Source: Bacteroidota bacterium
Lineage (GTDB): Bacteria; Bacteroidota; Bacteroidia; SpSt-205; S141-50
DNA: 6,396 nucleotides
Direction: 5' to 3'
Assembly: GCA_015490695.1 (NCBI GenBank)
Contig: WFXK01000313.1
Coordinates: forward strand, 1-6,396
The notes under the pieces were generated by a model. It searched no databases. It had not been told where the DNA came from and was given only the letters and a program-made list of their open reading frames with translations. Positions 3,739 to 6,396 of the stretch are shown piece after piece. A program made the translations under genes and the position numbers. Position 1 is the first letter of the stretch. The number at the start of each line of letters is the position of its first letter.

Positions 3739-6396
3739 ACGGAATACAGCCTTTTAGATGGGCTTAGCAAGATTAGTGATTTAATAGAGAAAGCCCAAAC
3801 TTTTGAAATGCCCGCTATTGGTATTTCAGACCACGGAAACCTTTTCGGCGTCCCTGAATTCGTCTTAACAGCCCAAAAAGCTGGTATTCACCCAATCATC
3901 GGATGTGAATTCTACCTCATTGAAGGCGACATCCACGAGAAAAAGAACAAAGAAAAGCGCTATCATCAAATCCTATTTGCTAAAAACGAACAAGGTTATA
4001 AAAACCTAATGAAACTTAGTTCTATCGCCTACGTAGAAGGCTTTTACCATAAACCCCGCATCAATAAAGCACTCATTGAACGCTATAGAGAAGGCCTTAT
4101 TGCAACCACCTGTTGCATCCAAAGTGAAATCAACCAAAAAATCCTACAAGGAAGGATAGAAGAAGCAAAACAAATCTTTCTTTGGTATTTAGAACGCTTT
4201 GGTGAAGACTTCTATGTAGAAATCCAACGCCATGGACTAAAAAACCAAGATAAATGTAACCACATCTTAATCCAATGGGCAAAGGAATACAACGTGCCTA
4301 TTATTGCCACAAACGACATCCACTACGTAAACCAAGACGATGCGCAACTACACGACATTTTACTGGCGGTCCAAACAGGGGAACGCATAGATAGCAAAAA
4401 ACGTCTGCGCTTTACCGATGATGACCAACAGCTAAACCCAAACTTCTATCTCAAGTCGCCTGAAGAAATGTATGAACTTTTTAAAGACATTCCTGAAGCC
4501 CTAACCAACACTTTAGCCTTAGCCGATAAATGTCAATATGTTCCTCGTTTTGCAGGGGAATTGATTTTACCTATTTATCAGGTTCCAAAGGAGTTTTCTT
4601 CTATGGATGATTACTTAAGCTATTTATCTTTTGAAGGTGCTAAAAAGCGCTACGGGGAGCCGCTTCCTGTAGAAGTCAGTGAACGCTTAGAACATGAATT
4701 AGCCATTATTAAAAAGATGGGGTTTGCAGGCTACTTTTTAATCGTTCAAGAGTTTACTTCGGAAGCCCGAAAACGGGGGGTGATGGTAGGTCCCGGCAGA
4801 GGGTCGGCAGCAGGTAGTTTAGTTGCTTATTGCCTTGGTATCACCGATATAGACCCATTAAAATACGATTTGCTTTTTGAACGCTTTTTAAATCCTGAAC
4901 GGATTTCTCCACCTGATATAGACATTGATTTTGACGATGAAGGTCGCTCTAAAGTCATTCAATTCGTTGTGGAAAAATATGGTCGTAAAGCGGTGAGTCA
5001 AATCATCACTTTTGGGACGATGGGTGCCAAGACCGCTATTAAAGACGTTGGAAGGGCTTTTGGACTTTCCCCCAGCGAAACTGATGCGATTACGAAACTC
5101 ATCCCTGGCAATCTTTCCTTCAAAGATGCTTTAGACCCCCAACAAAATCCTAAAGCGCACCTATTGCAAGCCTATTTCAAAAGTGATAATGAAAAAATTC
5201 GGCAAACGCTTTACTATGCTCAGCGTTTAGAAGGCACTATACGGCACACAGGGGTTCATGCAGCGGGCGTCATCATCGCTCCAGGTGAACTCACTAACTA
5301 CGTCCCCTTAGCCGTTGGAAAGGAAAAAAATGGTGAGAAAAAAGACCATCGGGTCGTCGTTACGCAATTTGACGGACCCAATGCCGAATTGGCTGGACTA
5401 CTTAAAATGGACTTCTTAGGACTGAAAACCCTTTCTATCATAAAAACCGCATTGAAACTCATAGAGAAAAACCACGGAGTTAAAATAGACATAGAAAACA
5501 TAGATTTGAACGATAAAAAAACTTATGAATTGTATCAGCGAGGAGAAACCATTGCTACGTTTCAGTTTGAGTCACAAGGCATGCGTTCCTATTTGAAGCA
5601 ATTAAAGCCGACGTGCATAGAGGATTTGATAGCAATGAATGCGCTATACCGCCCTGGACCAATGGAATATATTCCGGTGTTTATACGGCGCAAACATGGC
5701 GAAGAACCTGTGGAGTATCCCCATCCAAAGTTAGAACCTATTTTAAAGAACACCTATGGTATTATGGTTTATCAGGAGCAAATTATGCAGACAGCGCAGG
5801 TGTTAGCAGGTTATACTTTGGGCGAAGCCGACCTTTTACGTCGTGCCATGGGAAAGAAAAAAGTAGAAGTGATGAAAAAAGAACGTCAACGCTTCGTCCA
5901 AAGAGCTATGGAACGAGGGCTTTCCAAAGAAAAAGCAGAAGAAATCTTTGACATCATGGAACGTTTTGCCCAATACGGATTTAATAAATCCCATGCAGCA
6001 GCGTACTCTATTTTAGCTTTCCGAACTGCTTACCTTAAAGCCCACTACCCTGCTGAATACATGACCGCTGTGCTCTCCCACTGGAACCACGACGTAGAAA
6101 AAATCCGCTTCTTTATAGAAGAATGTAGACGTATGGGCATTGCTGTTCTTCCTCCATCTGTCAATGAATCCGACTTAAACTTTAGTGTAAATAAAAAAGG
6201 GGAAATCCGTTTTGGATTGTTAGCCATCAAAGGGGTTGGTATCAAGCCCGCTGAAGCCATCATCCAAAACAGAAAAAAACTTGGTCCCTTCAAAGATTTA
6301 GGCGATTTCTTAAAACGCTTAGATACTACGGTCATTAACAAAAGAGTTTTAGAAGCACTGGTAGAAGCAGGCGCATTAGATTGCTTAGGCATCCCA
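3706..6396 (+). CDS. dnaE: DNA polymerase III alpha subunit (DnaE), N-terminal 897 residues
   Basis: This is the catalytic subunit of the replicative polymerase. It is open through the right edge with 897 codons visible; DnaE proteins usually run about 1150-1450, so the C-terminal part is missing. The PHP domain comes first: HLHNHTEYSLLDG (7-19), SDHGNLFG (41-48), GCEF (66-69), H87, Cys136/137 and TNDIHYV (202-208). The family C polymerase core follows: GPGRGSAAGS (362-371), PDIDIDF (403-409) with Asp406 and Asp408, and MDFLGLKT (568-575) with Asp569; these are the expected three catalytic aspartates. Later come RPGPMEYIP (649-657), GIMVYQEQ (685-692) and FNKSHAAAYS (759-768), and the beginning of the helix-hairpin-helix region (IKGVGIKPAEAI). 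There is no inserted exonuclease domain, so it is not PolC, and no intein. ATG 3706 places the PHP HxH motif at residue 7, as expected; the next Met, residue 35, would delete that motif. The 5' end overlaps the divergent LRR gene, and no clear promoter was found upstream. Confidence 0.97.
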   Translation, partial: MKIKFVHLHNHTEYSLLDGLSKISDLIEKAQTFEMPAIGISDHGNLFGVPEFVLTAQKAGIHPIIGCEFYLIEGDIHEKKNKEKRYHQILFAKNEQGYKNLMKLSSIAYVEGFYHKPRINKALIERYREGLIATTCCIQSEINQKILQGRIEEAKQIFLWYLERFGEDFYVEIQRHGLKNQDKCNHILIQWAKEYNVPIIATNDIHYVNQDDAQLHDILLAVQTGERIDSKKRLRFTDDDQQLNPNFYLKSPEEMYELFKDIPEALTNTLALADKCQYVPRFAGELILPIYQVPKEFSSMDDYLSYLSFEGAKKRYGEPLPVEVSERLEHELAIIKKMGFAGYFLIVQEFTSEARKRGVMVGPGRGSAAGSLVAYCLGITDIDPLKYDLLFERFLNPERISPPDIDIDFDDEGRSKVIQFVVEKYGRKAVSQIITFGTMGAKTAIKDVGRAFGLSPSETDAITKLIPGNLSFKDALDPQQNPKAHLLQAYFKSDNEKIRQTLYYAQRLEGTIRHTGVHAAGVIIAPGELTNYVPLAVGKEKNGEKKDHRVVVTQFDGPNAELAGLLKMDFLGLKTLSIIKTALKLIEKNHGVKIDIENIDLNDKKTYELYQRGETIATFQFESQGMRSYLKQLKPTCIEDLIAMNALYRPGPMEYIPVFIRRKHGEEPVEYPHPKLEPILKNTYGIMVYQEQIMQTAQVLAGYTLGEADLLRRAMGKKKVEVMKKERQRFVQRAMERGLSKEKAEEIFDIMERFAQYGFNKSHAAAYSILAFRTAYLKAHYPAEYMTAVLSHWNHDVEKIRFFIEECRRMGIAVLPPSVNESDLNFSVNKKGEIRFGLLAIKGVGIKPAEAIIQNRKKLGPFKDLGDFLKRLDTTVINKRVLEALVEAGALDCLGIP
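3768..3799 (-). promoter_or_regulatory. Possible promoter of the LRR-phosphatase-glycosyltransferase genes, inside dnaE
   Basis: On the minus strand, TTTG (3799-3796), a 20-nt spacer and TAATCTTG (3775-3768) resemble the Bacteroidota consensus TTTG/TAnnTTTG with one mismatch in the -7 box. Transcription would begin near 3762, leaving a leader of roughly 25-36 nt depending on which Met is used. The site lies in the first codons of dnaE on the opposite strand, as any LRR-gene promoter must, because the two genes overlap. Confidence 0.35.

Noticed and set aside
5298..5501. 67-codon open frame on the minus strand
   Set aside because: It lies wholly antisense to the conserved polymerase core of dnaE, and its translation shows no recognisable domain.
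5613..5951. 112-codon open frame on the plus strand
   Set aside because: It is an out-of-frame reading of dnaE across strongly conserved motifs (RPGPMEY, GIMVYQEQ); its own translation is Arg/Ser-rich and unlike a folded protein.
6045..6392. 115-codon open frame on the minus strand
   Set aside because: It is antisense to the conserved C-terminal part of dnaE and has low-complexity Ser/Phe/Lys content, typical of a shadow frame.

Overview
The window looks like a chromosomal segment of a member of the Bacteroidota, probably Cytophagales-like. This is an inference from the protein style of the DnaE, from a TPR-type SpoIIE phosphatase and an LRR lipoprotein typical of that phylum, from the lack of Shine-Dalgarno sequences before the starts, and from two possible TAnnTTTG-type promoter boxes. 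The genus cannot be named from the sequence alone. Base composition is AT-rich (about 35-38% G+C in the stretches counted by hand), apart from one richer block at 2521-2700 (88 of 180 bases, 49%).

Layout: the left 3.7 kb is a leftward, tightly packed set of three genes. In transcription order these are an LRR lipoprotein (3738 to 2470), a cytoplasmic TPR-like/SpoIIE-family phosphatase (2729 to 459), and the N-terminal half of a GT4-type glycosyltransferase that leaves the window at base 1. The first two overlap by 260 nt in different frames and the last two by 4 nt (ATGA), so they are very likely co-transcribed and translationally coupled. The right 2.7 kb is a rightward dnaE, the DNA polymerase III alpha subunit, which starts at 3706 and is cut by the right edge. 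The LRR gene and dnaE are divergent and overlap at their 5' ends by 21-33 bp, so there is no intergenic space between them. No stretch over 300 bases lacks a gene.

How the genes may work together: DnaE is the replicative polymerase and is probably only a neighbour. The leftward set pairs an envelope-anchored LRR protein, a predicted serine/threonine phosphatase output domain, and a sugar transferase. This suggests regulation of, or participation in, surface polysaccharide or envelope work, but that link rests on gene order only. The strongest oddities are the long dual-coding overlap, which contains a cluster of small inverted repeats at the phosphatase start; a phosphatase that has Ser in place of an expected metal-binding Asp; and the head-to-head overlap of the LRR gene with dnaE. 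No RNA genes, CRISPR arrays, insertion sequences or convincing rho-independent terminators were seen.
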